In this document: positions 52,463-60,650 of the stretch, piece after piece
Layout: each line of letters starts with the position of its first letter
Position numbering within the stretch: the first letter of the stretch is position 1
Notes under the pieces: generated by a model
Told to the model about the DNA's origin: nothing
Databases searched by the model: none
What the model saw: only the letters and a program-made list of their open reading frames with translations
Made by a program: the position numbers and the translations under genes
NCBI GenBank assembly: GCA_026129685.1
Contig: JAHCHO010000007.1
Span: 186,001-250,000, forward strand
Length of the DNA stretch: 64,000 bases
From: Fimbriimonadaceae bacterium
GTDB taxonomy: Bacteria; Armatimonadota; Fimbriimonadia; Fimbriimonadales; Fimbriimonadaceae
Reading direction: 5' to 3'

Positions 52463-52482
52463 ACTATGACGAAGGTCATAGT
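52463..52482. promoter_or_regulatory. Crp/Fnr-like dyad between nrfH and the porin gene
   Basis: Perfect inverted repeat ACTATGAC-GAAG-GTCATAGT with the 4-nt spacer of Crp/Fnr-type boxes, in the 126-nt gap between the divergent nrfH and porin genes, about 36-55 nt before the nrfH ATG. The sequence resembles the box upstream of the cyclase operon. The binding protein is not known. Confidence 0.55.
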
Positions 52483-52553
52483 CCTAGGACCATCGGCACG
52501 CCATCGTTGGAAGCCAGGCGAGCCGGTCGGCCCGCCACGGAGGCACGCGCAAC

Positions 52554-53714
52554 ATGGCCTATGACACGCCGATGGACGTTGGAGACGTCCGACTCACCCC
52601 GTTTCTGGAAACCCGCTACCGCTTCGAGCGACGGCTGGACCGCGATTTCGACGGAGCCAAAAGGGACGACCGAAACGACTCGTTCCTGCGCGTTCGCCCC
52701 GGCTTTGTCTTCGAAACGAAGGGAGGGATCAAGGGAAAGGTCACATTCCAGTTCCTGGACAATCGGACGTCGCTCGCGTCGGGGGCGGCGGGAAGCTCCT
52801 CGAACATGAAGGACCTGGCCGAGGCGTACGTGGACGCGCCGGTTTCGGGCGCGACGATGACCCTCGGACGACAGAAGGTGATCGTGGCCGATCAGCGTCT
52901 GATCGGCGCCCTCGAATGGGCGAACAGCTCTCGGGCGTGGGACGGCCTTCGCTATCGGCGCGGCGGTCTGGACGTGTTCGCGGGCCGGCTCGCGGTCAAC
53001 CCGGCGATGAATCAAGACGCCAAGTTCGGGTTCCTGTCCTACGCGCAGAAGGAAGGACAGACCGTGCTGTCCCTCAAGGCCGACTCCCGCCCGACCCCGG
53101 AGACCACGGTCTGGACGCTCAGCCACCGCTGGACCCAGAAGCACGACAAGGACGCCTACCAAGCATACGGCGCTCTTCAGCAAGGCAGTGTGGGCGGCAA
53201 GAAGCTCGAGGCCTTCGCCTTCGGAGCGGGGATTTCGAGGACCCTCGACGCGAAGACCTCTGTCTCGATCGAGGGCAACCTCGCCTCCGGCGGAGGTACC
53301 GCCGCCAAGACCCGCACTTTCGACCAGCTCTACCCAACCGGCCACCAGTTCATGGGCGCGATGGACATGCAGGGCCTGCGCAACACGGTTCACGTCGGGG
53401 CGTGGGTCGATCGAAAACTGAGCAGGGACGCGTCCGCTCGAGTGGAACTCCATCGGTTCTGGCTCTACGACGCCGGCGACGCTTGGTACTCTGCCGCCGG
53501 CGGCCCCAACGCCGGCTTCAAGGACGCCACCGGCAAGCGTGGCAAGGACGTGGGTTGGGAACTCGACCTGACGGGATCGTTGGTCCTCGGCAAGGATCGG
53601 ACCTTGGCGCTGGGCGTCGCCGCCTTCCTGCCGGGCGACTTCACGAAGTCCTTCGCCACGGGCGCTTCCAGGACCCAATACTGGGCTTACGCGATGGTCA
53701 GCGCGAGGTTCTAG
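52554..53714 (+). CDS. Alginate-export (AlgE)-like outer-membrane porin
   Basis: A 386-residue beta-barrel protein, divergent from nrfH. Alternating strands such as LTPFLETRYRFERRLDRDF, VFETKGGIKGKVTFQFLDN, MTLGRQKVIVADQRL and WELDLTGSLVLGKDR, ending in an aromatic (AMVSARF), match alginate-export porins. Unusually no signal peptide is encoded after the ATG at 52554 (GGAGG about 10 nt upstream), and the frame is closed by a TAG near 52485. The gene may have lost its 5' end, or a start was misassigned. Confidence 0.75.
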   Translation: MAYDTPMDVGDVRLTPFLETRYRFERRLDRDFDGAKRDDRNDSFLRVRPGFVFETKGGIKGKVTFQFLDNRTSLASGAAGSSSNMKDLAEAYVDAPVSGATMTLGRQKVIVADQRLIGALEWANSSRAWDGLRYRRGGLDVFAGRLAVNPAMNQDAKFGFLSYAQKEGQTVLSLKADSRPTPETTVWTLSHRWTQKHDKDAYQAYGALQQGSVGGKKLEAFAFGAGISRTLDAKTSVSIEGNLASGGGTAAKTRTFDQLYPTGHQFMGAMDMQGLRNTVHVGAWVDRKLSRDASARVELHRFWLYDAGDAWYSAAGGPNAGFKDATGKRGKDVGWELDLTGSLVLGKDRTLALGVAAFLPGDFTKSFATGASRTQYWAYAMVSARF

Positions 53715-54957
53715 CTTTCTCGGCCCGCGCTTCCTCGTAGAGACGCAGGTAATCGCGGGCCACCGCTTCCACCGTGCAATGCTCGCGGACGTAGGCGCGC
53801 CCCCGCTCCCCCATCGCGCGGCGCTCCTCGGGACTCATGTCGCGCAGTCGGCGCAGGGCGTTCGCCAGGGCCTCCGGGTCGGACGGTGGCACGACCAGCC
53901 CGCACTCGGCGCTGGAGGTGAGCGAGTGTGTCGCGTTCGTATAGAAGACCTGCGGGATCGCCGCCTGGGCGTAATCCACGAGCTTGTTCGGGCTCGTACC
54001 GTAGCGGTACAGCTTTATGTCGTGGAACCCCATGAGGCCCGCGTCCGCCAGTTCGAGCAAGGGGGCGACCGCCTGTTTCGGAATCTTGTCGAGGAACCGC
54101 ACGTTGTCCAAGTTCATCTCGAGGCACAGACTCTGGAGTTCAGGTCTGGTCGGCCCGTCGCCCACGAACACCACCGCGATTCCATCGCCCTTCACGAGCG
54201 CCGCCGCCTTCAGCAGGTTCGGAAAGTCGTAGACGGGACCGATCGAGCCGGCGTAGACCGCAACGAACGCGCCCGCCTCGCGCAACGCCGAAATCACGGC
54301 GCGATGCTCGGCCGGCAACTTCGAAGGGTCCGAACGTTCGGCCTCACTCGCCCCGAACTGGGGCGAGTAGTGCCAGCGCTCTTTCGGAAGGCCTCGCGTG
54401 CCCATGTAGGCGTAGGAAGCCTCCAGCGTGGAGACGACGCGGTCGGCGTACCGGAAGCCGTGGTCCTCCGCCCGCTGAATGAACCGAACCAGCGGGTGTC
54501 CCGGGCTCATCTTGCCGACCTCGAGCAAGGTCATCGGCCAAAGGTCGCGCGTTTCCCGAAAGAACACCCCCCCGTGCGCTTGGGCGAGGGCGTGGGCCGC
54601 GTAGTTATCCGTTTGGTAGACCGATCCCGCGATAACGAGGGCGGGGCTCTCGTCGTCCGCGATCAGCCGAGCGTGTCGCTTCGCCCCTCGCATCGCGGCC
54701 AGGAAGTTGAGCACCCGTTTCACGCCCGAGCCTCGGTACGTCGGCACCTTGAGGAGGACGTAGCGAACGCCGTTGACCGTCTCCACTTTGACGCTCCCAT
54801 CGAACTCGGCCGCCCGGTAAAGCAAGTGGGAGAAGGAGGATCCGACCACCGTCGCCTTGTGTCCCATCCGAACCCACTCCTCCGCCAGATGGTTCGTACG
54901 GTAGGGAGGTCCCAGTTCGGGCGTCGCGAGCGCGTAGTTGTAGGTGACGATGTGCAT
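53698..54957 (-). CDS. Glycosyltransferase, GT4 family (WcaI-like)
   Basis: A 419-residue glycosyltransferase for surface glycan synthesis. N-terminal acceptor domain MHIVTYNYALATPELGPPYRT with VVGSSFSHLLY; donor domain FVAVYAGSIGPVYDF, VFVGDGPTRPEL, FLDKIPKQAVAPLLELADAG, and LMGFHDIKLYRYGTSPNKLVDYAQAAIP, the family sequence around the donor Glu. It is divergent from the deacetylase gene, with a CATACT box (minus strand 54980-54975) between them. Confidence 0.9.
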   Translation of the reverse strand: MHIVTYNYALATPELGPPYRTNHLAEEWVRMGHKATVVGSSFSHLLYRAAEFDGSVKVETVNGVRYVLLKVPTYRGSGVKRVLNFLAAMRGAKRHARLIADDESPALVIAGSVYQTDNYAAHALAQAHGGVFFRETRDLWPMTLLEVGKMSPGHPLVRFIQRAEDHGFRYADRVVSTLEASYAYMGTRGLPKERWHYSPQFGASEAERSDPSKLPAEHRAVISALREAGAFVAVYAGSIGPVYDFPNLLKAAALVKGDGIAVVFVGDGPTRPELQSLCLEMNLDNVRFLDKIPKQAVAPLLELADAGLMGFHDIKLYRYGTSPNKLVDYAQAAIPQVFYTNATHSLTSSAECGLVVPPSDPEALANALRRLRDMSPEERRAMGERGRAYVREHCTVEAVARDYLRLYEEARAEKARTSR

Positions 54958-55011
54958 GGCCGGGATCGTCGGTAAGTATGACGCGATGCGGGTACCCTCC
55001 CAACGCCGCCG

Positions 55012-55785
55012 ATGGACGCCCCCCACGCCGCCGAACGCTTCACCCTGGCCGACTTCGTACGGTTCGTGCGCGCGTTCCTCGAGGCCGGTTACCGCTTCTC
55101 CGACTACGAAGAGGTCGCCCGCGAGCGCCCGACCGCAGGACGCATCGCGCTCATGCGGCACGACATCGACTTCGACGTTCTGGCGGCGGCGCGGATGGCC
55201 CGCGTCGAAGCGGACCTCGGTGTGCGCGCCGCCTACTTCTTCCTCCTCCGCACCCCCTTCTATAGCGTGTTCAACGAGGCCGAAACGGCGGCGATCCGGG
55301 AGATTCTCGCGATGGGCCACGAGGTGGGACTCCACTTCGACCGAGGGTCCTACCCGAAGGAGATGGCCACCGAAGACCTGGCGGCCGCGTGCCGGAAAGA
55401 GGCCTCCATCCTTGGCGAATGGCTCGACTCCCCCGTGCGGGTCTTGAGTTACCATCGGCCCGGACCCGTCGAGATCGAGGGACGCGCGGAGAACTCGCAC
55501 CCGCTTCTGAACACCTACATGCCCGCGTTCACCACCGCGATCGAATACCGATCGGATTCGGGGGGACGGTGGCGCTACGGCCATCCCTTCGAAAGCGACG
55601 CCTTCCGATCCGGAAACCCGATTCAGATTCTAATCCACCCGATCTGGTGGACCGACGAGCCTCTTGACCCGTACGAGGTGCTCGTTCGGTTTTCCGCGCG
55701 CCGGCGGGACGAGGTGGACCTCAACATCGCGAAGAACTGCAAGGTCTACCGAACCGGGCCGTTCGCCCATGTCACCGATTCATGA
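55012..55785 (+). CDS. Polysaccharide-deacetylase-like protein
   Basis: A 257-residue protein with the NodB-type metal motif start RHDIDFD (Asp pair), the internal AMGHEVGLHFDRG (HxxxH-like) and SYHRPGP, then ILIHPIWWT. It lacks a signal peptide, so it probably acts on a cytoplasmic sugar intermediate. Its ATG lies 19 nt after TACCCT; its stop overlaps the next start by ATGA. It is coupled to a formyltransferase, so the pair likely remodels an N-acyl group on a nucleotide sugar. Confidence 0.78.
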   Translation: MDAPHAAERFTLADFVRFVRAFLEAGYRFSDYEEVARERPTAGRIALMRHDIDFDVLAAARMARVEADLGVRAAYFFLLRTPFYSVFNEAETAAIREILAMGHEVGLHFDRGSYPKEMATEDLAAACRKEASILGEWLDSPVRVLSYHRPGPVEIEGRAENSHPLLNTYMPAFTTAIEYRSDSGGRWRYGHPFESDAFRSGNPIQILIHPIWWTDEPLDPYEVLVRFSARRRDEVDLNIAKNCKVYRTGPFAHVTDS

Positions 55786-56783
55786 AACACCCTTCCTTGC
55801 CCATCGAGAAGAAGGTCGCCGTCGTCGGGTGCAAGCACACCACGCTCGAACTGATCGACGGCCTGCGGCGCGCCGGACTGAACCCGGATCGCTTGATCAC
55901 GATCTCGCCGGAACAGGGCGCAAAACACGACGTGGCCGGGTACGAAGACCTTCGCGAGCCCGCCAAAGCGCGCGGGCTGGAGGTGTATTCCGCCAAGTAC
56001 TACTCCCTCAAGAGCGACGAGGACCAAGCGGCTCTCCTACCGATGGGCCTCGACCTCCTGCTCGTGATGGGTTGGCAACGTCTCATTCCCGACTGGTTCC
56101 TCGAAAGCCTGAGCATCGGGGCGTTCGGCATGCACGGATCGAGCAAGCACCTGCCCTGGGGCCGTGGTCGCAGCCCGATGAACTGGTCCCTGATCCAGAA
56201 CAAGACCGCCTTCTTCACGCACCTCTTTCGCTACAAGCCGGGCGTGGACGACGGCGACGTGGTCGGTTACCAGGCGTTCGACATCACCGAGCACGACACC
56301 GCCCTCACCCTTCACTACAAGAACACCGTCTCGATGATCAAACTCGCCGGGACGATGGTGCCCCGGCTAATGGAGGGCCGGGTCGCCTACGAGAGCCAGA
56401 AGGAGGAAGGAGCGACTTACTACCCGAAGCGCTCGCCCGAGGACGGCCTGATCTTCTGGGAGGACGCGACCATGGACGTCTACAACCACGTCCGAGCGGT
56501 GACGCGACCCTTTGCGGGCGCGTTCACGTTCGTGGACGACGACCCCGCCGCGCGAATCACGATCTGGCGAGCGATCCCCTTCGACGGCCAGATTCGGTAC
56601 GACGACGCCGCGCCGGGAGAGATCGTCGAGGTGTTCGCGGAGGGTCACTTTGTCGTCAAGACCGGCACCACCACCCTGCTGGTTCTGGACTCCGAGGGCG
56701 TCGCGCTGAGCGGCGCGGACATCGGGCGTCGCTTCGGAACCGGCGGCGCCGCCAGGAAGCTCTTCACCGAGTTCCCGATCTAG
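55782..56783 (+). CDS. Formyltransferase-fold protein, probable sugar N-formyltransferase
   Basis: A 333-residue protein with the methionyl-tRNA-formyltransferase-type core: LLLVMGWQRLIPDWFLESL, then AFGMHGSSKHLPWGRGRSPMNW (the His and RG of the family motif) and DDGDVVGYQAFDI with the catalytic Asp. The C-terminal domain resembles that of sugar formyltransferases such as ArnA or QdtF relatives. It probably adds a formyl group to an amino sugar in a surface polysaccharide. It is the last gene before tRNA-Ala. Confidence 0.82.
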   Translation: MKHPSLPIEKKVAVVGCKHTTLELIDGLRRAGLNPDRLITISPEQGAKHDVAGYEDLREPAKARGLEVYSAKYYSLKSDEDQAALLPMGLDLLLVMGWQRLIPDWFLESLSIGAFGMHGSSKHLPWGRGRSPMNWSLIQNKTAFFTHLFRYKPGVDDGDVVGYQAFDITEHDTALTLHYKNTVSMIKLAGTMVPRLMEGRVAYESQKEEGATYYPKRSPEDGLIFWEDATMDVYNHVRAVTRPFAGAFTFVDDDPAARITIWRAIPFDGQIRYDDAAPGEIVEVFAEGHFVVKTGTTTLLVLDSEGVALSGADIGRRFGTGGAARKLFTEFPI

Positions 56784-56810
56784 CGCCCGGTATACTCGCC
56801 GTGCCCTGGT

Positions 56811-56886
56811 GGGGGCATAGCTCAGCTGGGAGAGCACCTGCTTTGCAAGCAGGGGGTCGCGGGTTCGAGTCCCGCTGCCTCCACCA
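56811..56886 (+). tRNA. tRNA-Ala (anticodon TGC), integration target
   Basis: A 76-nt cloverleaf with acceptor GGGGGCA/TGCCTCC including the G3-T70 wobble that marks alanine tRNAs, anticodon stem CCTGC/GCAGG around TTTGCAA and encoded CCA. A TATACT box lies at 56791-56796. The integrase gene begins 71 nt beyond its 3' end, so its 3' part is the probable attachment site. Confidence 0.95.
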
Positions 56887-56957
56887 GGATTTTGAACCTA
56901 TTCCCGTCGTTTCGTCCCTTCCGCACGAAAGTCGTGCCGGTGGTAGGGCGGCGGTAA

Positions 56958-58082
56958 TCAGGTAGACGCCCGATCCGCGCGGACGGCCTCGAACGCGGTC
57001 CAGAGCTTCCCGAGCCATTCCCGCGCGATCTCTTCCCGGTACTTCGTGTAGTGGCGCTCGGTCACGCCTCGCTGCGAGTGCCCCATCATCTCCCGGCGCC
57101 ACTCGAGGGGGCAACCCAGGTCGGCCAGGGCGCTGTTGAACGAGGCGCGCAGCGCGTGGACGGTCAGGACGGGGACGCCCGCCCTCGCGGCCGTTTTGGG
57201 GAGCGCGTGGGTGAACCCGTTCGGTCGGATCAGGCAACCGCGCCAGGTCACGAGGTGGCCGGACTCCTCCCACGAGGCGACCTCGCGGGCCATGCCGTCG
57301 GGCAAGGGGAGCCAGCGGTCGCTCGAGAGGGTCTTGAGCGGTCCGGTGCGCGGTCCGTCCGGTCCGTCCTCCACGTCGCGCTGGACGTGCAGGGCGCCGT
57401 CGAAGAGGTCCTCGCGGCGGACGCCGAGGGCCTCTCCTCGGCGAAGGCCCAGAAGGGCGCAAAGGAAGATCGGACGGTGCCAGGTGGTGTCGCGCGAGGC
57501 TTCGAGGAGCCTCGCGATCTGGGCCAGGTCGTAGGTGGCGGTCTCGCGCCGAACGCGCTGGGGCGGCAGTTGGACGTGGGCGACGGGGTTCTTCAGAATC
57601 AGGTCGTCGGCGGAGGCGGTCTCGAAGACGGCGTGAAGCACCTTGCGCAGATGGCCGAGGCTGGACCTCGAGAGGGGCGGGTAGCGGCGGACGATCGGCT
57701 TGCCGCGCGTCGAGGTCGTGACGACGGTGCGCTCCTCGCGCCCCTTCGCGAGGAGGAACGCCTGGATCTGGTGTCGGCCGACGCGGTCGAGGGGCAGCTC
57801 GCCGAAGACGGGGAGGAAGTGGTCGGACGCCCAGGCGATCTGTTCTCGCCATTTGGCGGAGTGGTCGGCCACCTTGGGGGCGTAGACCCTGACGAAGTAC
57901 TCGGCGAGGCTGGGACGGACGGGGAGGGGGGCGCTTTCTCGGGCGATCGCGTCGCGGACGAGTTTGCGGGCGAGGTCGGCCTCCGCCTCGTCGGGGGTGC
58001 TACCCCAGCCCGAGAGCCTTCTTGACCCGCCGACGCGACGCGTTGCCTGCCAGCGGCCCGACGGTTTGTGGAAGCTCGCCAT
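56958..58082 (-). CDS. Tyrosine recombinase (integrase)
   Basis: A 374-residue site-specific recombinase. The N-terminal SAM-like domain (SLAEYFVRVYAPKVADHS) is followed by the catalytic domain with Arg214 (GLRRGEALG), Lys250, His309-x-x-Arg312 (VHALRASF), His335 (MMGHSQRGV) and nucleophile Tyr345 (ERHYTKY). The start MASFHKPSGRWQATRR is the usual integrase opening. It is the last gene of the operon, facing the tRNA. Its start overlaps the upstream excisionase-like gene by 83 nt. Confidence 0.94.
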   Translation of the reverse strand: MASFHKPSGRWQATRRVGGSRRLSGWGSTPDEAEADLARKLVRDAIARESAPLPVRPSLAEYFVRVYAPKVADHSAKWREQIAWASDHFLPVFGELPLDRVGRHQIQAFLLAKGREERTVVTTSTRGKPIVRRYPPLSRSSLGHLRKVLHAVFETASADDLILKNPVAHVQLPPQRVRRETATYDLAQIARLLEASRDTTWHRPIFLCALLGLRRGEALGVRREDLFDGALHVQRDVEDGPDGPRTGPLKTLSSDRWLPLPDGMAREVASWEESGHLVTWRGCLIRPNGFTHALPKTAARAGVPVLTVHALRASFNSALADLGCPLEWRREMMGHSQRGVTERHYTKYREEIAREWLGKLWTAFEAVRADRAST

Positions 58083-58281
58083 CTCGTTGTTGCCTGAGTT
58101 TCTCGACCAGGTCGTCGAGCTCCTTGACCAGATACGCTCCGGTGCCGGGGAGCGGAGCGATCATACCGGTCGAGACGAAGCGGTCCACGAAGCCCCGGTG
58201 CGTGATGCCCAGCATCTTGCCGGCGGTGGCGCCGCTGACGCAGATGGGAGCGATCTGAACGGGGGCGGCGACGCTCCTCAC
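58000..58281 (-). CDS. Excisionase-like helix-turn-helix protein
   Basis: A 93-residue protein starting at the GTG at 58281, overlapping the previous stop (GTGA). SGATAGKMLGITHRGFVDRFVSTGMIAPLPGTGAYLVKELDDLVEKL has the winged-helix layout of MerR/excisionase-type DNA-binding domains. Position immediately before the integrase supports a role in excision directionality. The last 83 nt are also the start of the integrase gene in another frame. Confidence 0.7.
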   Translation of the reverse strand: MRSVAAPVQIAPICVSGATAGKMLGITHRGFVDRFVSTGMIAPLPGTGAYLVKELDDLVEKLRQQRDGELPQTVGPLAGNASRRRVKKALGLG

Positions 58282-58748
58282 GGGGTCCCGGCCTCCCACG
58301 CTTCCCAGGCGTTCTCGATCGCTTTGCGCTTCGCCCTTCCTCGCGTCGTGGGTCGTTCCACCGCGCGTTGTCGTAGAACGACCAGTACGTCGTTCTGAGC
58401 GTCGCCCTGGTACGAGTCGATCTCCCTCGCCGTGCGCTCGATGACGGCGATCGCACCGGAAGGAGAGCCCCAGAGCCGCTCTGCGTTGTCGGCGGTGCGC
58501 GACGGGGATTCCCACACGCGCGGGACCTCGTGTTCGCCGCAGAGCGGGCTCTGCTCCGCCTTTCGCCGTTTAAGGGCGCACCCCTCGCAGAGGCAATGCT
58601 CGCACTCGTCGCAAGCGTATCGCTGGCACCATGGGCAGAGGTCTCTCCCGCAGTCGGCGCACTCGCCGAAGTATCGTTCGCCCGAACGCGGTTCCTTGCG
58701 CCACTTTTCGCGGCACGAATCGCAACGGTACACCTCGGTACGACTCAC
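58278..58748 (-). CDS. Cysteine-rich zinc-binding protein, unknown function
   Basis: A 156-residue protein beginning at the GTG at 58748. It has 12 Cys in the first 70 residues, mostly as CxxC pairs (CDSC, CADC, CPWC, CDEC, CEGC) and CGEH, so it likely forms a few zinc fingers (B-box- or rubredoxin-like). The C-terminal half is charged and helical (ARKRKAIENAWEAWEAG-like). It could bind nucleic acid or be an anti-defence adapter; nothing certain. Confidence 0.6.
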   Translation of the reverse strand: MSRTEVYRCDSCREKWRKEPRSGERYFGECADCGRDLCPWCQRYACDECEHCLCEGCALKRRKAEQSPLCGEHEVPRVWESPSRTADNAERLWGSPSGAIAVIERTAREIDSYQGDAQNDVLVVLRQRAVERPTTRGRAKRKAIENAWEAWEAGTP

Positions 58749-59224
58749 CGCGCCCTCGCCTCCTCGATGGCGTCGAGTGGCACGTCGAACAGGCCGAGTC
58801 GACCGGTGTACGAGATGGCTTCTTGCAGCGGTCGCGGATCTCGTACAAGCCAGCACCAGTAATCGGGGTCCGGCCCGGCCTTCCAGTCCGAGTCGCACGC
58901 GTGCGACGGTACGCAGTCGTAGATCTCGACCGTGCCGACGATCGCCGAGCGCACGTCCATCGGGCCCCCAAGCACGAACCCGCGTTCGGCGAACAGATCG
59001 GCCCAAGTCGCATCGTCGATGCCCACGTGAGGCACGTCGATCGGCGCGTCCGTTCTTTGCTCGGTGCTCAACCGACCCCACTCGTCTCGCGTGAAAGACA
59101 GCGCCTTTCCGGCGTGGATGGCGAGGATGCCCCGGTACGAGGTAGGCCAGTTGCGGTTCTCGACGTCTTTGCCGGCGTGAAGCAGAGCCCAGGCCCAGGG
59201 CTGGCGGACGCTGAGGCACTTCAT
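58745..59224 (-). CDS. ASCH domain protein
   Basis: A 159-residue protein with the ASCH fold, a PUA-like RNA-binding beta barrel: MKCLSVRQPWAWALLHAGKDVENR at the start, ILAIHAGKA, then IVGTVEIYDCV and YWCWLVRDPRPL. ASCH proteins often bind RNA or modified nucleosides (for example N4-acetylcytidine hydrolase) and are common in phages. The ATG overlaps the J-domain gene stop (ATGA). Confidence 0.85.
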   Translation of the reverse strand: MKCLSVRQPWAWALLHAGKDVENRNWPTSYRGILAIHAGKALSFTRDEWGRLSTEQRTDAPIDVPHVGIDDATWADLFAERGFVLGGPMDVRSAIVGTVEIYDCVPSHACDSDWKAGPDPDYWCWLVRDPRPLQEAISYTGRLGLFDVPLDAIEEARAR

Positions 59225-59778
59225 CGGGACCTGGCCTCCTCAATGGCTCGATTCAGCTCGGCCATGCGTTCGGAAGAGCCCCCCGCGTCGGGGTGGGCGG
59301 ACTTCGAGAGCGTCCGGTACACGGTCTCGCAGACCTCGACGGGCGCGGACGGAAACACTCCGAGGACCTCGTACCAGGGTCGTTCGGCCACCACGATGGT
59401 GGCGTTCGGCGGCGGGAGCGCGGAGAAGCCGGTCATGGCCTGCTCGAGCATTTCGCCCGTGCCCCAACGCTCGATGCCGCGCATGGCCTCGATCGTCAGT
59501 CCGATCGCCCGCACGTTGGCGTCCCGGCTCAGGTAGCGGTCGCAGGCGATCACCCGTTCCGCGCCGTTCCAGCCGAACCACAGCGCCGCCTCGGGCGCCC
59601 GCTTCTGCTCCGCGTAATTGAGCGTGAGCACGGCGCTCGTCGCGCCGAACAGGTTCAGTTCGCGCTCAAGCTCGGCCCCGGCCGTTTTGGAGGCGACCTT
59701 AAAGCGTCCCGCCTCCCGCTTTGCCTCGGGCGTTCGGGGTCGCGTCGCGGGCCAGCGACAGGGAAACTCGACGGTCAC
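59221..59778 (-). CDS. Protein with C-terminal J domain (DnaJ-like co-chaperone)
   Basis: A 185-residue protein starting at the GTG at 59778. The N-terminal 120 residues are unrecognised (FPCRWPATRPRTPEAKREAGRFKVAS). The C-terminus is a clear J domain (PWYEVLGVFPSAPVEV ... RMAELNRAIEEA) with the obligatory HPD tripeptide at residues 162-164 that stimulates Hsp70. It would recruit host DnaK to a phage- or element-specific task such as replication or assembly. Confidence 0.8.
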   Translation of the reverse strand: MTVEFPCRWPATRPRTPEAKREAGRFKVASKTAGAELERELNLFGATSAVLTLNYAEQKRAPEAALWFGWNGAERVIACDRYLSRDANVRAIGLTIEAMRGIERWGTGEMLEQAMTGFSALPPPNATIVVAERPWYEVLGVFPSAPVEVCETVYRTLSKSAHPDAGGSSERMAELNRAIEEARSR

Positions 59779-60005
59779 GAGCCGTCCTCCATAGCGACCG
59801 CCCGAGCGATGAACCAGCGGTGCGCATCCCACGAGAACCGAAACGCGGGGCTGACGGTGTCGCCGACGACGATCGTCCACGGGAGGTCCGACGCGCGGAC
59901 TTTGCGGCGCACTCGTTCGACGCCTTCGACGGACCCGTAGCGCAAGGTCCGCTCGTTCTGGGCGAACTCGTTCCAGCGACCGACGATCAGTTTGAGTTCG
60001 CTCAC
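59775..60005 (-). CDS. Small protein of unknown function
   Basis: A 76-residue protein with charged, helical and beta segments (VGRWNEFAQNERTLRYG ... PWTIVVGDTVSPAFRFSWDAHRWF). No family recognised. It overlaps both neighbours by GTGA, so it is translated with them. Confidence 0.5.
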   Translation of the reverse strand: MSELKLIVGRWNEFAQNERTLRYGSVEGVERVRRKVRASDLPWTIVVGDTVSPAFRFSWDAHRWFIARAVAMEDGS

Positions 60006-60247
60006 GAGCGCGCCTCCCATCGGGAGCGGCCACGGGCCGGCTTGGCCAGAATCGGGGGGACTTCGGCGAGCGCCTCGGCGTAGGCCCGGGCGTCCTCGTC
60101 CACCAGCCAATACTCGCCCTCGCGCGAGCGGAGCGTCGTGCCGTCGCGGTGGGTGACGCTCCAGGCGTGGCCGAGCGACGAGCGCCAGACCAACAGGTAG
60201 GCGCCGCACGGCAGGCGGCGGGCGATCACGAGTTCAGCGGCGGTCAT
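60002..60247 (-). CDS. Small protein of unknown function
   Basis: An 81-residue protein, MTAAELVIARRLPCGAYLLV, with a beta-rich start and an acidic helical middle (WLVDEDARAYAEALAEV) and a basic end (AKPARGRSRWEARS). No family recognised. It overlaps the upstream gene by 14 nt and the downstream by GTGA. Confidence 0.5.
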   Translation of the reverse strand: MTAAELVIARRLPCGAYLLVWRSSLGHAWSVTHRDGTTLRSREGEYWLVDEDARAYAEALAEVPPILAKPARGRSRWEARS

Positions 60248-60650
60248 CGTCGATACCTCCGGTGACGGCGAGCTCGCTCAGCCGGGCGTCGGCCTCCTCG
60301 TCGGTGCCGAGGAACCCCTCCTCGTGGCGGAGTTCGCCCAGGTCGAGCTCGAGGAGAAAGCCTCCGTGGTCGTAAGCCGTCTTGCGGTAGGCGCGGCCGT
60401 GGATCGTGCCGCGCTCGATGGCGACGATCCGCGCCACCTGGGCGGAAAGCGCCTCGCGCAAACGTCGGCTCAGGTCGGCGACGGCCGGGTCATGCCGGCC
60501 GTGCTCGGCCAGGATCGCGCGGCGAATCCGGCATTCGGCCTCGAAGACGCGCAGGGCGACGTCGGCGGCGGAGTCCTTGAGGAGCCGCTTGGCGACCATG
60601 AGCGCGCGCAAGGCGGCGTTCAGCTCGTCGAGGACGGTTTGCCCGCTCAT
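60234..60650 (-). CDS. Helical protein of unknown function
   Basis: A 138-residue protein, mostly amphipathic helix (LNAALRALMVAKRLLKDSAADVALRVFEAECRIRRAI) with an acidic C-terminus. The ATG at 60650 sits in the stop of the upstream gene (ATGA). No family recognised. Confidence 0.5.
   Translation of the reverse strand: MSGQTVLDELNAALRALMVAKRLLKDSAADVALRVFEAECRIRRAILAEHGRHDPAVADLSRRLREALSAQVARIVAIERGTIHGRAYRKTAYDHGGFLLELDLGELRHEEGFLGTDEEADARLSELAVTGGIDDDRR

Noticed and set aside
56921-56940. GCACGA-AAG-TCGTGC palindrome after tRNA-Ala as integrase core site or terminator
   Set aside because: It is short, has no T-run and no second copy was seen; recorded only as a possible arm site.
59221-60033. 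Longer J-domain protein of 270 residues
   Set aside because: The N-terminal extension overlaps two upstream genes in another frame; the GTG at 59778 fits the GTGA overlaps.
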